Source: Xanthomonas vasicola
GTDB taxonomy: Bacteria; Pseudomonadota; Gammaproteobacteria; Xanthomonadales; Xanthomonadaceae
Direction of reading: 5' to 3'
NCBI RefSeq assembly: GCF_000772705.2
Contig: NZ_JSBW02000041.1
Coordinates: 100,668-164,667, forward strand
DNA length: 64,000 nucleotides
The notes under the pieces are model-generated. The model was not told the origin of the DNA. It made no database searches and worked only from the letters and a program-made list of their open reading frames with translations. A program made the position numbers and the translations under genes. The stretch's first letter is position 1; the number at the start of each line of letters is the position of its first letter. Below, piece by piece: positions 1 to 9,079 of the stretch.

Positions 1-536
1 AGCGCCAACGAGCGCAGCCACTCTTCGATGTGCCCGAGTTCGGTGCGTTCGGCACGCAGGAACTTGCGCCGTGCCGGCACGTTGAAGAACAACTCGCGGA
101 CTTCGACCGTGGTGCCCGGCGCATGTGCACGTGGCACTACTTCGCCCAGGCGGCCGCCGTCGATTTCCAGCGCGAATCCGTGTTCGGCATCGTGCCGGCG
201 CGAGGTCAAAGTGAAGCGGCTGACCGAGGCGATCGACGGCAAGGCTTCGCCGCGGAAGCCGAGCGTGGCAACGGTTTCCAGATCGTCCAGCGAGGCGATC
301 TTGCTGGTGGCATGCCGCGACACCGCTAGCGGCAGTTCGTCCGGGGTGATGCCGCCGCCGTTGTCGCGGATACGGATCAGCCGCACGCCGCCTTCTTCGA
401 GCTCGATATCCACGCGCGTGGCGCCGGCGTCGAGTGCATTTTCGACCAGTTCCTTGACCACCGAGGCGGGCCGCTCGACGACTTCGCCGGCGGCAATCTG
501 GTTGACCAGAATCTCGGGCAACTGACGAATCGCCAT
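1..536 (-). CDS. mutL: DNA mismatch repair protein MutL (N-terminal part)
   Basis: The frame opens with ATG at 536 and runs off the left edge, so only about the first 178 residues are present. It shows the GHL-ATPase signature: the Asn/Asp motif ENALDAGA near residues 32-39, DNGGGI near 58-63 and GFRGEAL near 93-99, which bind ATP-Mg in the MutL/HSP90/gyrase fold. MutL couples MutS mismatch recognition to strand incision. The C-terminal dimerisation and endonuclease region lies outside the window. It is followed on the same strand after amiC by tsaE and nnrD, a common gammaproteobacterial order in which these genes often share transcripts. The open frames on the plus strand here are antisense shadows. 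Confidence 0.97.
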   Translation of the reverse strand, partial: MAIRQLPEILVNQIAAGEVVERPASVVKELVENALDAGATRVDIELEEGGVRLIRIRDNGGGITPDELPLAVSRHATSKIASLDDLETVATLGFRGEALPSIASVSRFTLTSRRHDAEHGFALEIDGGRLGEVVPRAHAPGTTVEVRELFFNVPARRKFLRAERTELGHIEEWLRSLA

Positions 537-673
537 CAACGCGCGCTCCCCTGCTGGAAGCGCAAAACGCAGTGCATCGCGGGTGTAACAGAAAAGGCAG
601 ACGTCGGCACGGCAATCCTGCGGCGCGCGGGCGCCGTCATCAGGGAATCAGTGCGTAATGATAGCCGAGCGGG

Positions 674-2407
674 TCAGCGGCTGCCGCCGGCCACGGTGCC
701 GACGGCATCGGCTTCGGCCTGCGCACGCGCGGCGAACAAGGTACCCGGCGGTGGCTGGCGGGTGAAGAAGGTGTCGATGCCATCCAGCACGGCTGCGGCG
801 ATCTTGCGCTGGTAAGCCGGGTCGATCAGGCGACGCTCTTCATCCGGATTGGAGATGAAGGCGGTTTCCACCAGCATCGCCGGCATGTCGGAGGTGCGCA
901 GCACCGCAAAATTGGCGCGTTCCAACTGCGGCTTGTGATTGTTGCCGATGCGCTTGAGCCCACCCAGCACATGGCCGGCGGCGTCTTCGGAGGCTTTCAT
1001 GTGACCGCTCTGAGCCAGGTCGAGCAGTACGTTGGCCAGCGTGCTTTCGGTCTGCTGCAAGCGCACGCCACCGACCAGATCGGCGGCGTTTTCCTTATCC
1101 GCCAGCCAGCGCGCGCGTTGCGACGAGGCACCCTTGGTCGACAATACATACACCGAGGAGCCGGTGGCGCTACGGTTTTCAGCAGCGTCGGCATGGATGG
1201 AGATAAAGATGTCGGCCTTGGCGGCGCGGGCTTTCTGCGCGCGCATCGGCAACGGGATGAAGACATCGGTATCGCGGGTCAGGTATGCCTTCATGCCGGG
1301 CGTGGCGTTGATCTGGCGCGCCAGTTCACGACCCACCGCCAGAGTGACGTCTTTTTCGCGCTTGCCGGTGGGACCCATGGCACCCGGATCCTGGCCGCCG
1401 TGGCCGGGATCGATCGCGACGATCAGCGGACGCATGCCCGGTACCATCTTGATCCGCGAGGCTTCGCTGGGCAGCACTGGACGTGGCGGAAGATCGTTGT
1501 CGTCATTCGCAGCGGCCACTGCGCTTGTTGACCCGCCGCTGGGGGTGCCTGCTGCGCTGCCGCCACCTGACATCGCACCCATCGGTGCGCTGCCGCCGTT
1601 CAAGATGGCAGCTGCAGATGCGCTACTGCCGGCCGCCACTGCGCCAGCCGGTGCATTGGCAGTGGTCACGGTGGCACGGTTAGGCGTGCTGCCGGCGACG
1701 CCAGTCGGCGCTGCGTTATTGGTAGTGGTGCCGGGCCGCGGCGTCGGCACACCAGTGGCAACGGTGGTCGGCACCGGCGCCTGGGTAACGGTCGGCATCG
1801 CCGATGCCGGCACGTACGGTGCAGGCGGCGGAGGTTGTGGTTGGGGCGGCGGCACTGAGGAAGCGCGCTGCGCAGAAGCAGCCAGCGCAGCGGTTGCGCG
1901 CGCGGCCTCGGTTTGTGCATTGAGCGAACGTGGCGCCGGGGCGGTAGTTGGCGGTGCCGCAGCAGCGACCACGGAAGCTGCAGGCGGAGTTGGATCGCCC
2001 GGCCACTCGATCACCAATGTCGAGCCGCCACCCATGGTCTGCATCTGCGGCTTCAGCGGCGTCACCGGCGTTGCCAGCTCGAAGACCACCCGGAATGTCC
2101 CCGGTACCGGCTGGCCAGTACGTACCGAGGTCACCAGCCCGGCGGCAGCCGGCAGCTTGAGGCCACGCGCGCCGGAGGAATCGGGAAAATCGACCACCAA
2201 GCGATTCGGGTTCGCCAGCGACAAGGTCTTGAAGCCACCGCTGCCGGCGAGCTGAATTTCGGCGCGGGTTCCGGTGGCGCCGGTACTCACGCCCACACCT
2301 TTAATTTCGCCGGCCCACGCAGCAAAAAACGCCAGGCTCAGGCTGGCGGTCAGGGCGGAAACACAGAACTGGCGGATCCCCGGTGTCATGGCGCTGGATT
2401 CAATCAT
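674..2407 (-). CDS. amiC: N-acetylmuramoyl-L-alanine amidase AmiC-type
   Basis: This is a zinc amidase that cleaves the amide bond between N-acetylmuramic acid and L-alanine of peptidoglycan during daughter-cell separation. The 577-residue product starts with a signal peptide, then an AMIN domain (about 30-140) that targets septal peptidoglycan. A long Ala/Pro/Thr/Gly-rich linker follows (about 140-320), then a C-terminal Amidase_3 domain (about 328-560). Zinc-ligand motifs visible are DPGHGGQDPG, the Glu of REKDV, FISIHADA, and the catalytic-Glu region MLVETAFISN. A second in-frame ATG at 2389 is an alternative start closer to the signal peptide. The gene lies 52 bases after tsaE and upstream of mutL, and is probably co-transcribed with them. 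The low-complexity linker is longer than in E. coli AmiC. Confidence 0.95.
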   Translation of the reverse strand: MIESSAMTPGIRQFCVSALTASLSLAFFAAWAGEIKGVGVSTGATGTRAEIQLAGSGGFKTLSLANPNRLVVDFPDSSGARGLKLPAAAGLVTSVRTGQPVPGTFRVVFELATPVTPLKPQMQTMGGGSTLVIEWPGDPTPPAASVVAAAAPPTTAPAPRSLNAQTEAARATAALAASAQRASSVPPPQPQPPPPAPYVPASAMPTVTQAPVPTTVATGVPTPRPGTTTNNAAPTGVAGSTPNRATVTTANAPAGAVAAGSSASAAAILNGGSAPMGAMSGGGSAAGTPSGGSTSAVAAANDDNDLPPRPVLPSEASRIKMVPGMRPLIVAIDPGHGGQDPGAMGPTGKREKDVTLAVGRELARQINATPGMKAYLTRDTDVFIPLPMRAQKARAAKADIFISIHADAAENRSATGSSVYVLSTKGASSQRARWLADKENAADLVGGVRLQQTESTLANVLLDLAQSGHMKASEDAAGHVLGGLKRIGNNHKPQLERANFAVLRTSDMPAMLVETAFISNPDEERRLIDPAYQRKIAAAVLDGIDTFFTRQPPPGTLFAARAQAEADAVGTVAGGSR

Positions 2408-2459
2408 CCAACTGTGCGAATTGCAAGGTGATTTCCCTTAATAATCCACAACCTGGCGT

Positions 2460-2960
2460 TCATTCTTCTCGTGCGGTGGCAAAAAGGGCCTGCAACTGGG
2501 GTTGCTGCGACAGACGCTCCAGCCAGCCGTGCCCGACCGGACTGCGACCCAGCAACCGAGCGCTGCGGCCTTCGCCGTCAACGGCCAGTTCCACGTCCAG
2601 ATCGACCGGCGGCAGCACGCCAGTGCCGCGCTCCGGCCATTCGACCAGCCACAGGCTCGCACTGCCCTCGTCGAGCCCGAGAAAATCCAGTTCTCCGGCA
2701 TGGCCGATGCGATACAGATCCAGATGCCAGGCTTCATCGCCGGCACTTAGCGGGTAGCGTTCGACCAGGGTGTACGTTGGGCTGCGAATCGGCCCAGTGA
2801 CGCCGAGTGCGCGCAGCAGCGCGCGTGCGAGGGTGGATTTGCCGGCGCCCAGGTCACCATGCAACTGCACCATGGCGCTGGCGGGCCGCACCGCGGCCAG
2901 AGCCTGGCCCAGGGTTTCGGTGGCCTGCGCGTCGTGCAGGTGTCCGTTGAGGTCGATCAT
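2460..2960 (-). CDS. tsaE: tRNA threonylcarbamoyladenosine biosynthesis ATPase TsaE
   Basis: TsaE is the ATPase that works with TsaB and TsaD to transfer threonylcarbamoyl to A37 of ANN-decoding tRNAs. The 166-residue product has the P-loop GDLGAGKST near residues 35-43, followed by SPTYTLVERY and a HLDLYRIG segment, all typical of the family, and its length is normal. The start ATG overlaps the nnrD stop by four bases (ATGA), which indicates translational coupling within an nnrD-tsaE-amiC-mutL operon on the minus strand. Confidence 0.96.
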   Translation of the reverse strand: MIDLNGHLHDAQATETLGQALAAVRPASAMVQLHGDLGAGKSTLARALLRALGVTGPIRSPTYTLVERYPLSAGDEAWHLDLYRIGHAGELDFLGLDEGSASLWLVEWPERGTGVLPPVDLDVELAVDGEGRSARLLGRSPVGHGWLERLSQQPQLQALFATAREE

Positions 2961-4444
2961 GCGATGGCTCCAGCGTTGGCGAGGCGGCGCAGCTCGGGAA
3001 GCAGGTCGGTGGGCAATAAGCCGCGCTCGCCGGCGCGTGCCGCTGCATCGCCGGCGCAGGCATGCAGCAAGGCGCCAAGGCTGGCGGCGTCGAATGGCGA
3101 CCAGCCCTGCCCCAACAATGCCGCGATCACGCCGGTCAACAGATCACCCATGCCTCCGACCGCCATGCCCGGATTGCCTGCGTCGATGATGCGCGGCACT
3201 GCGTCTGGGGCGGCGACCACCGTGCCGGCGCCTTTGAGCACCACCACCGCGTGATAGCGCTTTGCCAATGCAGCCGCAGCGGCCGGACGATCGCGCTGAA
3301 TCTGCGCGGTCGAGAGACCCAGCAAACGACCGGCTTCGCCCGGGTGCGGGGTCAGGATGCGCGGGCCGCGCGCCGGCACCGCGTTGCTAGGCAGTAGATT
3401 CAAGCCATCGGCGTCGATCACCACAGCCGTGTCGGCACCCAGCCCGGCATGCCACAACGCCTGCGCCCAGGCGTCCTGCCCTAGCCCGGGTCCGAGTGCG
3501 ACCGCATCGGCGGCCTGAGCGAGCGCGGCGATGTCGTCATCGGCCTGCACTGCGCGCACCATCGCTTCGGGACAGCGCGCCAGCAGCGGGGTCACATGCT
3601 CGGCGCGCGTTGCGACCTGCACCAAGCCGGCGCCGCTGCGCAGCGTCGCCTCGGCGGTCAGCATGATGGCGCCACCGCTGCCGAGATTGCCGCCCACGCA
3701 CAGCACCCGCCCGGATTCGCCCTTGTGCGTGTTGCGACGACGCGGGCGCAACTGCGCGGCCAGTGCATCGCTATTCCAACTGTGCGCGGCTGGCGTCAGT
3801 CCATCGAATGCAGACGGCGGCACCTCTAGCGACGCGACTGCGCGCTCGCCAGCGTGTTCCAGCGCGTCACCGGTGTAGAGCCCGAGATGCGGCACGATGA
3901 ACTGCAAGGTCAGCGCGGCATTTACTGCGGCGCCGAAAGCCACCCCATGATCGGCATTGATGCCGCTGGGCACATCCAGCGCGAATACCGGCATGCCGGC
4001 CGCGTTGATGGCGTCGATCAACGCAGTGGTCGCGTCGTCCGGTGCGCGATTCAGGCCGATACCAAACAGCGCATCGACGATCACATCGGCCTGCGCCAGC
4101 GGATACGGAAACAATTCGATCGCGCCACCGACCGCCAGGTAGTCAGTGCAGGCACGCTGGGCCAGCTCCGAGCCGGGGCCGTGCTCGGGCAGATGCACCA
4201 CACGCACCTGACGCCCTGCGCGGTGCGCTAGGCGCGCCAGCACATAGCCATCGCCACCGTTGTTGCCGGTGCCGCACACCACCACGATGCGGCGCGCCTG
4301 CGGCCAGCGTTCAAACAACCACTGCCAGGCCGCCTGCCCGGCGCGCTGCATCAAGATGTAGCCGTCGCCACCGAGCAGCGTAGTGGCCTGCGCATCGAGA
4401 ATGCGCGCGGCGGCGGTGTCGTAAAGATCGAGGGGTGCGTACAT
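2957..4444 (-). CDS. nnrD: bifunctional NAD(P)H-hydrate epimerase/dehydratase
   Basis: This metabolite-repair enzyme has an N-terminal epimerase domain (NnrE/YjeF-N, about 1-210) and a C-terminal ADP/ATP-dependent dehydratase (NnrD, about 225-495) that together rescue hydrated NAD(P)H. Visible motifs are VVCGTGNNGGDGY (epimerase), the domain-joining HKGESGRVLCVGG, LGPGLGQ, LTPHPGEAGRL and the GNPGMAVGGMGDLLTG stretch of the kinase-like dehydratase. The frame is open back to 4960, but that extension lies inside queG. ATG at 4444 (MYAPLDLYD) gives 495 residues, the normal family length. It is divergent from queG with only 24 bases between the two start codons. Confidence 0.95.
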   Translation of the reverse strand: MYAPLDLYDTAAARILDAQATTLLGGDGYILMQRAGQAAWQWLFERWPQARRIVVVCGTGNNGGDGYVLARLAHRAGRQVRVVHLPEHGPGSELAQRACTDYLAVGGAIELFPYPLAQADVIVDALFGIGLNRAPDDATTALIDAINAAGMPVFALDVPSGINADHGVAFGAAVNAALTLQFIVPHLGLYTGDALEHAGERAVASLEVPPSAFDGLTPAAHSWNSDALAAQLRPRRRNTHKGESGRVLCVGGNLGSGGAIMLTAEATLRSGAGLVQVATRAEHVTPLLARCPEAMVRAVQADDDIAALAQAADAVALGPGLGQDAWAQALWHAGLGADTAVVIDADGLNLLPSNAVPARGPRILTPHPGEAGRLLGLSTAQIQRDRPAAAAALAKRYHAVVVLKGAGTVVAAPDAVPRIIDAGNPGMAVGGMGDLLTGVIAALLGQGWSPFDAASLGALLHACAGDAAARAGERGLLPTDLLPELRRLANAGAIA

Positions 4445-4455
4445 GCCGGGAATTC

Positions 4456-4461
4456 TATACT
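4456..4461 (+). promoter_or_regulatory. putative -10 box of queG, leaderless mRNA
   Basis: TATACT lies 7 bases before the queG ATG at 4469, inside the 24-base gap between divergent nnrD and queG. If used, transcription would start at or next to the A of the start codon and give a leaderless mRNA. No good -35 hexamer is visible at the right distance, and no Shine-Dalgarno sequence precedes the ATG. Confidence 0.35.
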
Positions 4462-4468
4462 TGTCGTC

Positions 4469-5539
4469 ATGTCTGCCGTCCTCGCCCGCCCCGACCCTGC
4501 CGATGCCGCTGCGCGCATTCGCGTGCTTGCGCGCGAAGCCGGCTTTCAACGTTGCGGCATTACCGGCATTGAGCTGGGCGAAGATGAAGTGCATCTGCGT
4601 AGTTGGCTGGAAGAAGGCCTGTACGGGACCATGCATTGGATGGCCCAGCACGGCGACAAGCGCTCGCGCCCGCAGGAGCTGGTACCCGGCACTTTGCGCG
4701 TGTTGTCGGTGGGCATGGATTACGGCCGCAAGGACGACACCGAGGCCTGGAACACCTTGCACGACGGCAACCGCGCCTATGTGGCGCGCTATGCGCTGGG
4801 GCGCGATTACCACAAGCTGATGCGCAACCGGCTGCAGAAACTGGCCGAGCGCATCCAGGGCGAGATCGGCGCATTCGGCTTCCGCGTGTTCGTCGATTCC
4901 GCGCCGGTGCTGGAGCGCGCACTGGCACGCAATGCCGGTTTGGGCTGGATCGGCAAACACACCTGCCTGATCGATCGCAACGGTGGCTCGTGGTTTTTTC
5001 TAGGTGAGATCTACCTCGACCTGCCGCTGCCGATCGACACTCCCGCAACCGCGCATTGCGGCACCTGCACGCGTTGCATCGACATCTGCCCCACCCAAGC
5101 CATCATCGCGCCGTACCGGCTGGATGCGCGCCGCTGCATTGCGTACCTCACCATCGAACACGATGGCGCAATTCCTGAAGACATGCGTAAGCCCATCGGC
5201 AACCGCATCTTCGGCTGCGACGATTGCCAGCTGATCTGCCCCTGGAACAAGTTCGCCAAGCGCACTGACGAGGCCGACTTTCGCGCCCGCAATGACCTGG
5301 ACGTTGCCACGCTGCCACAGTTAGTAGCCTGGGACGCAGACGAATTCCTGCGCCGCACCGAAGGCAGCCCGATCCGCCGCAGCGGACACGAACGCTGGCT
5401 GCGCAATATCGCCGTCGGCCTGGGCAATGCGCCCGGCACGCCGGAGGTACTGGCCGCACTGGAAGCGCGCCGGCACGACGACTCGGCGTTGGTGCGCGAA
5501 CATGTTGGCTGGGCGTTGGCGCAACACGGTCTGAGCTAA
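4469..5539 (+). CDS. queG: epoxyqueuosine reductase QueG
   Basis: QueG performs the last step of queuosine synthesis, cobalamin-dependent reduction of epoxyqueuosine in tRNA. The 356-residue product carries two ferredoxin-like [4Fe-4S] cysteine clusters: CGTCTRCIDICP near residues 195-206 and CDDCQLICPWNKFA near 250-263. The N-terminal cobalamin-binding region holds typical HWMAQHGDKRSRP and DSAPVLERALARNAGLGWIG-like segments, and a HEAT-like tail follows (RNIAVGLGN). Length matches the family. It is transcribed away from nnrD and is not obviously in an operon with xseA, which starts 140 bases later. Confidence 0.97.
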   Translation: MSAVLARPDPADAAARIRVLAREAGFQRCGITGIELGEDEVHLRSWLEEGLYGTMHWMAQHGDKRSRPQELVPGTLRVLSVGMDYGRKDDTEAWNTLHDGNRAYVARYALGRDYHKLMRNRLQKLAERIQGEIGAFGFRVFVDSAPVLERALARNAGLGWIGKHTCLIDRNGGSWFFLGEIYLDLPLPIDTPATAHCGTCTRCIDICPTQAIIAPYRLDARRCIAYLTIEHDGAIPEDMRKPIGNRIFGCDDCQLICPWNKFAKRTDEADFRARNDLDVATLPQLVAWDADEFLRRTEGSPIRRSGHERWLRNIAVGLGNAPGTPEVLAALEARRHDDSALVREHVGWALAQHGLS

Positions 5540-5679
5540 TGGGCATTCGCTAGCATGTCGCGCTTCTAAGGCACCTGCGGCCCCTACATGCACGCGCTGG
5601 TCATCGATGCAGTCACCGATTGCATTGGCTTGCGTCAGCCAATCTCCCACGATCTCCGCCACTACGGGATAATGTGGCG

Positions 5680-7017
5680 ATGGCCGACCGCAACGAACAG
5701 ATCCTCACTCCCAGCCAGCTCAACTCGCTGGCGCGCGACCTGCTGGAAGGCAGCTTCCCGCTGGTCTGGGTAGAAGCCGAACTGAGCAGCGTCACCCGGC
5801 CCTCGTCGGGGCATCTGTATTTCACGCTCAAGGATGCGCGGGCACAGATCCGTTGTGCGATGTTCAAGCCCAAGAGCACCTGGCTGAAATTCCAGCCGCG
5901 CGAAGGCCTACGCGTGGTCGCGCGCGGGCGCCTCACCCTGTACGAAGCACGCGGCGACTACCAACTGGTGCTCGACCATATGGAAGAAGCCGGCGAAGGC
6001 GCCTTGCGGCGCGCCTTCGACGAACTGCGTGCACGCCTTGCGGCCGAAGGCTTGCTCGATGCCGAGCGCAAGCAGGCACTACCGGCGCATGTGCAGCGTC
6101 TTGCGGTGATCACCTCGCCCAGCGGCGCCGCGGTGCGCGATGTGCTCAGCGTGCTGGCGCGGCGCTTTCCGCTGCTGGAAGTGGACCTACTGCCCTCGCT
6201 GGTGCAAGGCGACAGCGCCGCCGCACAGATCACCTCGCTGCTGCAACGCGCCGATGCGTCCGGGCGCTATGACGTGATCCTGATCACCCGGGGCGGCGGC
6301 TCGCTGGAAGATTTGTGGGCCTTCAATGACGAACGCCTGGCACGCGCGATTGCCGCTGCGCAGACGCCGGTGGTGTCTGCAGTCGGCCACGAGACCGACT
6401 TTAGCCTCAGCGATTTCGTGGCAGATGTGCGTGCCCCCACACCTTCGGTAGCGGCCGAATTGCTGGTGCCCGATCAACGCGAGCTGGTGGCGCGTGTGCG
6501 ACGTGCGCAGGCGCGCATAGCCCAACTTCAGCAGCACGCTCTGGGTAGTGCCATGCAACGCGCCGACCGGCTTGCGCTGCGCTTGCGTGCGCATAGCCCG
6601 CAGGCGCGCCTGCAACTGCTTCATCGCCGCCAGGAAGAAGCTGGTCGCCAGCTGCGTGCGCGCATGACGCAAGTGCTTGAGCGCTTGCAGGCGCGTGTGC
6701 AGCGCGGGCAAGCGCAGCTGCAATCACACAACCCGCAACGTCATCTGGCGGGCTTGCAGCAACGCCTGCGGGCGTTGCATCCCCAGGCGGCCATGCAACG
6801 GCGCCTGCAGCACGATCAAGTGCAGCTGCGCAGCATTACGCGCTCGCTGGAAGCGGTCAGCCCGCTGGCAACGGTTGCGCGCGGCTACGCCATCATGACC
6901 CGCCCTGCCGATGGCAGCGTGGTGCGCAGCGCCGCCGAGGTGGTGGCAGGCGAGCGCCTGCGTGCGCAGCTGGCCGATGGAAGTATTGAAGTGCGGGTGG
7001 AGCGTGGCGAGCGCTGA
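5680..7017 (+). CDS. xseA: exodeoxyribonuclease VII large subunit
   Basis: XseA is the catalytic subunit of the ExoVII nuclease, which degrades single-stranded DNA from both ends with XseB. The 445-residue product has an N-terminal OB-fold ([20 protein letters not shown], about 25-44), the nuclease region with [48 protein letters not shown], and a long Arg/Gln-rich coiled-coil C-terminal half. An upstream in-frame ATG at 5620 adds 20 residues not expected in the family. ATG at 5680 starts [14 protein letters not shown], which resembles the usual N-terminus. xseB is not adjacent. Confidence 0.96.
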   Translation: MADRNEQILTPSQLNSLARDLLEGSFPLVWVEAELSSVTRPSSGHLYFTLKDARAQIRCAMFKPKSTWLKFQPREGLRVVARGRLTLYEARGDYQLVLDHMEEAGEGALRRAFDELRARLAAEGLLDAERKQALPAHVQRLAVITSPSGAAVRDVLSVLARRFPLLEVDLLPSLVQGDSAAAQITSLLQRADASGRYDVILITRGGGSLEDLWAFNDERLARAIAAAQTPVVSAVGHETDFSLSDFVADVRAPTPSVAAELLVPDQRELVARVRRAQARIAQLQQHALGSAMQRADRLALRLRAHSPQARLQLLHRRQEEAGRQLRARMTQVLERLQARVQRGQAQLQSHNPQRHLAGLQQRLRALHPQAAMQRRLQHDQVQLRSITRSLEAVSPLATVARGYAIMTRPADGSVVRSAAEVVAGERLRAQLADGSIEVRVERGER

Positions 7018-7208
7018 CAGCAAGCCACGCGCGACATCATGGCTACTGTAGCAATGCCCGCGCTCAGCGCTGCCATGAACTTTTCGAAGGCGCCTTTCCA
7101 GTGAGTGCCGCGCGGGTCGGCGCGGTGCCAGAGAGCACGTTGGAACACGCTACGGGTCGGGTGAATCCGGGATTTCGCTGACGTAAGACCGCTAGCCGTG
7201 CCTAAAGT

Positions 7209-7238
7209 CGAGCACCTTTGCATGGTGGAAGGTGCTCG
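7209..7238. terminator. hairpin between xseA and the AcvB/VirJ-like gene
   Basis: CGAGCACCTT at 7209-7218 pairs perfectly with AAGGTGCTCG at 7229-7238 around a 10-base loop. It lies between the converging ends of xseA and the minus-strand gene ending at 7309, so it could terminate either transcript. No clean T-run follows on either side. Confidence 0.45.
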
Positions 7239-7308
7239 GCGCCGATTGTCGTTTTCGATCAACCGCTCCAGAGAACGTGATGCAACGCTTTGCCGGTTCC
7301 ACGCGGCG

Positions 7309-8574
7309 TTAGGAGCGACTTGCTGTTTCCGCGCTCGGCGTCTGCGCTGCATGCTGCCAGCCCTCCATCAGCAGATTGGCCAGCACCACCGGATCGTGGT
7401 CGAAGTGATGCCCACCCGGGCGTGCCAGCACCTGCACGCCGCGTGCGCGAAGTTCCGGGCACAGCGTGTCTTTTTCTTCGTCGCCGTAGATGCATTGCAG
7501 GCGGTGCGCGTCCAGCGACTGAATGGCCGGCTCCACATCGCGCTCGGCATCGTTATGCCAGCCCAGCCAGCCACCAACGCGCACCTTGAAGTCAGCCTCG
7601 TGGCCGAGGCCAAGCAGGCTGACGAATTGCACCGAGGCGCGTTGCTGCGGCGAAAGTTCCGGATACGCGAACGGCAACACATCGGCGCCGAACGAATAGC
7701 CAACCAAGGCGACGTGCTGGATGTGCCAACGCTCGCGATAGCTGGCGATCACCCGGTCCAGATCTGCGCCCACTTGCTGCGGCGTGCGGCTGCCCCAGAA
7801 GTAGCGCAGGCTGTTCCAGCCCACCACCGACACGCCCTGCTGCTGCAGCTGCGCGGCAATGCCTTTATCCAGTTCGCGCCAGCCGCCATCGCCGGAGAGC
7901 ATCACCACCAGACGGTCGCTGCCGGGCGCGTGCAGTTCTACGAGCGGCAAATCGCCCAGGCCTTGCGACTGCGCAGCCAGGAAGTGGCCGCGTGTGGCCG
8001 CGGCGATCTGCATCGGGCTGGAGTCGTCGGCCAGATCGTCCAGGAAACCCTCACTGGCATTGGGCATATCACGCGAGCACGCCAGGCCTGGATCCTTGGT
8101 ACCAGCATCAGCGACCACCGCGCCGCCCAGCACGTCGGGCGCGGCCGAGGCCACTGCCTGGCGCGCCAGGACTGCGCCGTCGCCTTGCCCCACCAACACC
8201 GGCGGCATGAACGCATCGACATGCTCGGCGCGCAACAATTTCTTGCCCAGTCGCTCCGCATCGTCGGCCAGCGAACTACAGGCGACCTGGTGCGAGCGCG
8301 CGCGTTCGCGGTACTTGGCGGTATCGACCACCGCGACCAGCGCGCCATCGTTGCTCAGCGTATCGGCCAGCCGCTGACTTTCCTCGGGATGGCCGCTGTC
8401 GGGCAGCAAGATCACCATTGCCTTGGGCGTGCCTTCCGGGCGAATAACTTCGACCGAACCGTAATGCCCGGCGGTATTACTGTCCTGCAAATGCCGCGCC
8501 ACGGCGTAGCCGCTGCCGCCAATCAGCAAAATCGCTATGACCCAACGAAACATCTTGATCCCCATGCCCATCAC
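7309..8574 (-). CDS. AcvB/VirJ-family periplasmic alpha/beta hydrolase
   Basis: The 421-residue product starts with a membrane-anchoring or signal segment (MFRWVIAILLIGGSGYAVA). An N-terminal domain follows, with LLPDSGHP and VLVGQGDGAVLA motifs, and then a C-terminal VirJ domain. The VirJ region shows LSGDGGWRELDKGIA (about 235-249), VVGWNSLRYFWG and the nucleophile elbow GYSFGADVLP, so a serine hydrolase. AcvB/VirJ proteins of Agrobacterium and relatives hydrolyse lysyl-phosphatidylglycerol in the periplasm and affect virulence and acid tolerance. They are usually next to an mprF/lpiA gene, and none is seen here. It may start at the second or third ATG (MGMGIKMF). The family call is firm; the substrate is inferred from relatives. 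Confidence 0.88.
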   Translation of the reverse strand: MMGMGIKMFRWVIAILLIGGSGYAVARHLQDSNTAGHYGSVEVIRPEGTPKAMVILLPDSGHPEESQRLADTLSNDGALVAVVDTAKYRERARSHQVACSSLADDAERLGKKLLRAEHVDAFMPPVLVGQGDGAVLARQAVASAAPDVLGGAVVADAGTKDPGLACSRDMPNASEGFLDDLADDSSPMQIAAATRGHFLAAQSQGLGDLPLVELHAPGSDRLVVMLSGDGGWRELDKGIAAQLQQQGVSVVGWNSLRYFWGSRTPQQVGADLDRVIASYRERWHIQHVALVGYSFGADVLPFAYPELSPQQRASVQFVSLLGLGHEADFKVRVGGWLGWHNDAERDVEPAIQSLDAHRLQCIYGDEEKDTLCPELRARGVQVLARPGGHHFDHDPVVLANLLMEGWQHAAQTPSAETASRS

Positions 8575-9079
8575 GGCGTCCCCTCATGCGGTGGCAATTT
8601 GACCACAGCAGACACGGCCGGCTTCGTCGTGATGCGCCCGCTGTTCGTCCCCGTTAAGCCAGCTGAACAAAGTATATCGGGCGTAACGGCGTTGCTAGCG
8701 ATCCATAGTCTGCAAGTGTGCTCTACAACGCGCATGAAACGGCAGGACTACCGCATCACAAACTCCTCGGTCTTGGTCGGTCTTTCAGCACCGTCGTCGA
8801 TTGGCTGTACAGAGAATCCAACCGCCGTCCGCAAGCGCCCCCAAAAATCCTTGTAAAAACGCAGCGTGCTTCCAGCAGTGTTCGCTCGTGATGCGGCACA
8901 GAGGCCTGGCTCGCTTAGCCTGCGTCTACCCGTCCCTCTGTCGGAGCGAAGACGCTCTCGTATTGCTTTACCTGGATCGCGCTGTCGATCCGAGAAGCGC
9001 ACTTAGCGGCTAAACAGCAAGCCGAGTGCAGCGGTCACACAAGGCACGATCGCCGCGCCGCACGCCATGTCAGATTCAG
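8575..9079. other. 505-base gap, no supported gene
   Basis: This stretch lies upstream of the AcvB/VirJ-like gene and downstream of the SUMF1-fold gene, both on the minus strand. It is less GC-rich than the flanking genes. An 84-codon minus-strand frame at 8748-9002 has no recognisable motif and Arg-rich composition typical of chance frames. The promoter of the VirJ-like gene must lie here, but no clear -35/-10 pair stands out. Confidence 0.5.

Noticed and set aside
1032..2255. 407-codon plus-strand open frame opposite amiC
   Set aside because: It mirrors the Ala/Pro/Thr-rich linker and amidase of amiC in the antisense frame, has no domain, and its composition (Ala/Gly/Arg/Ser) is typical of GC-rich shadows.
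7018..7200. A sixth copy of the MITE-like element after xseA
   Set aside because: The stop region (CGCTGACAGCAAGCC) and a GCTAGCGGT-like stretch near 7190 hint at the ends, but the core does not align.
8748..9002. 84-codon minus-strand gene
   Set aside because: Arg-rich with no motif and no convincing ribosome binding site; treated as chance.
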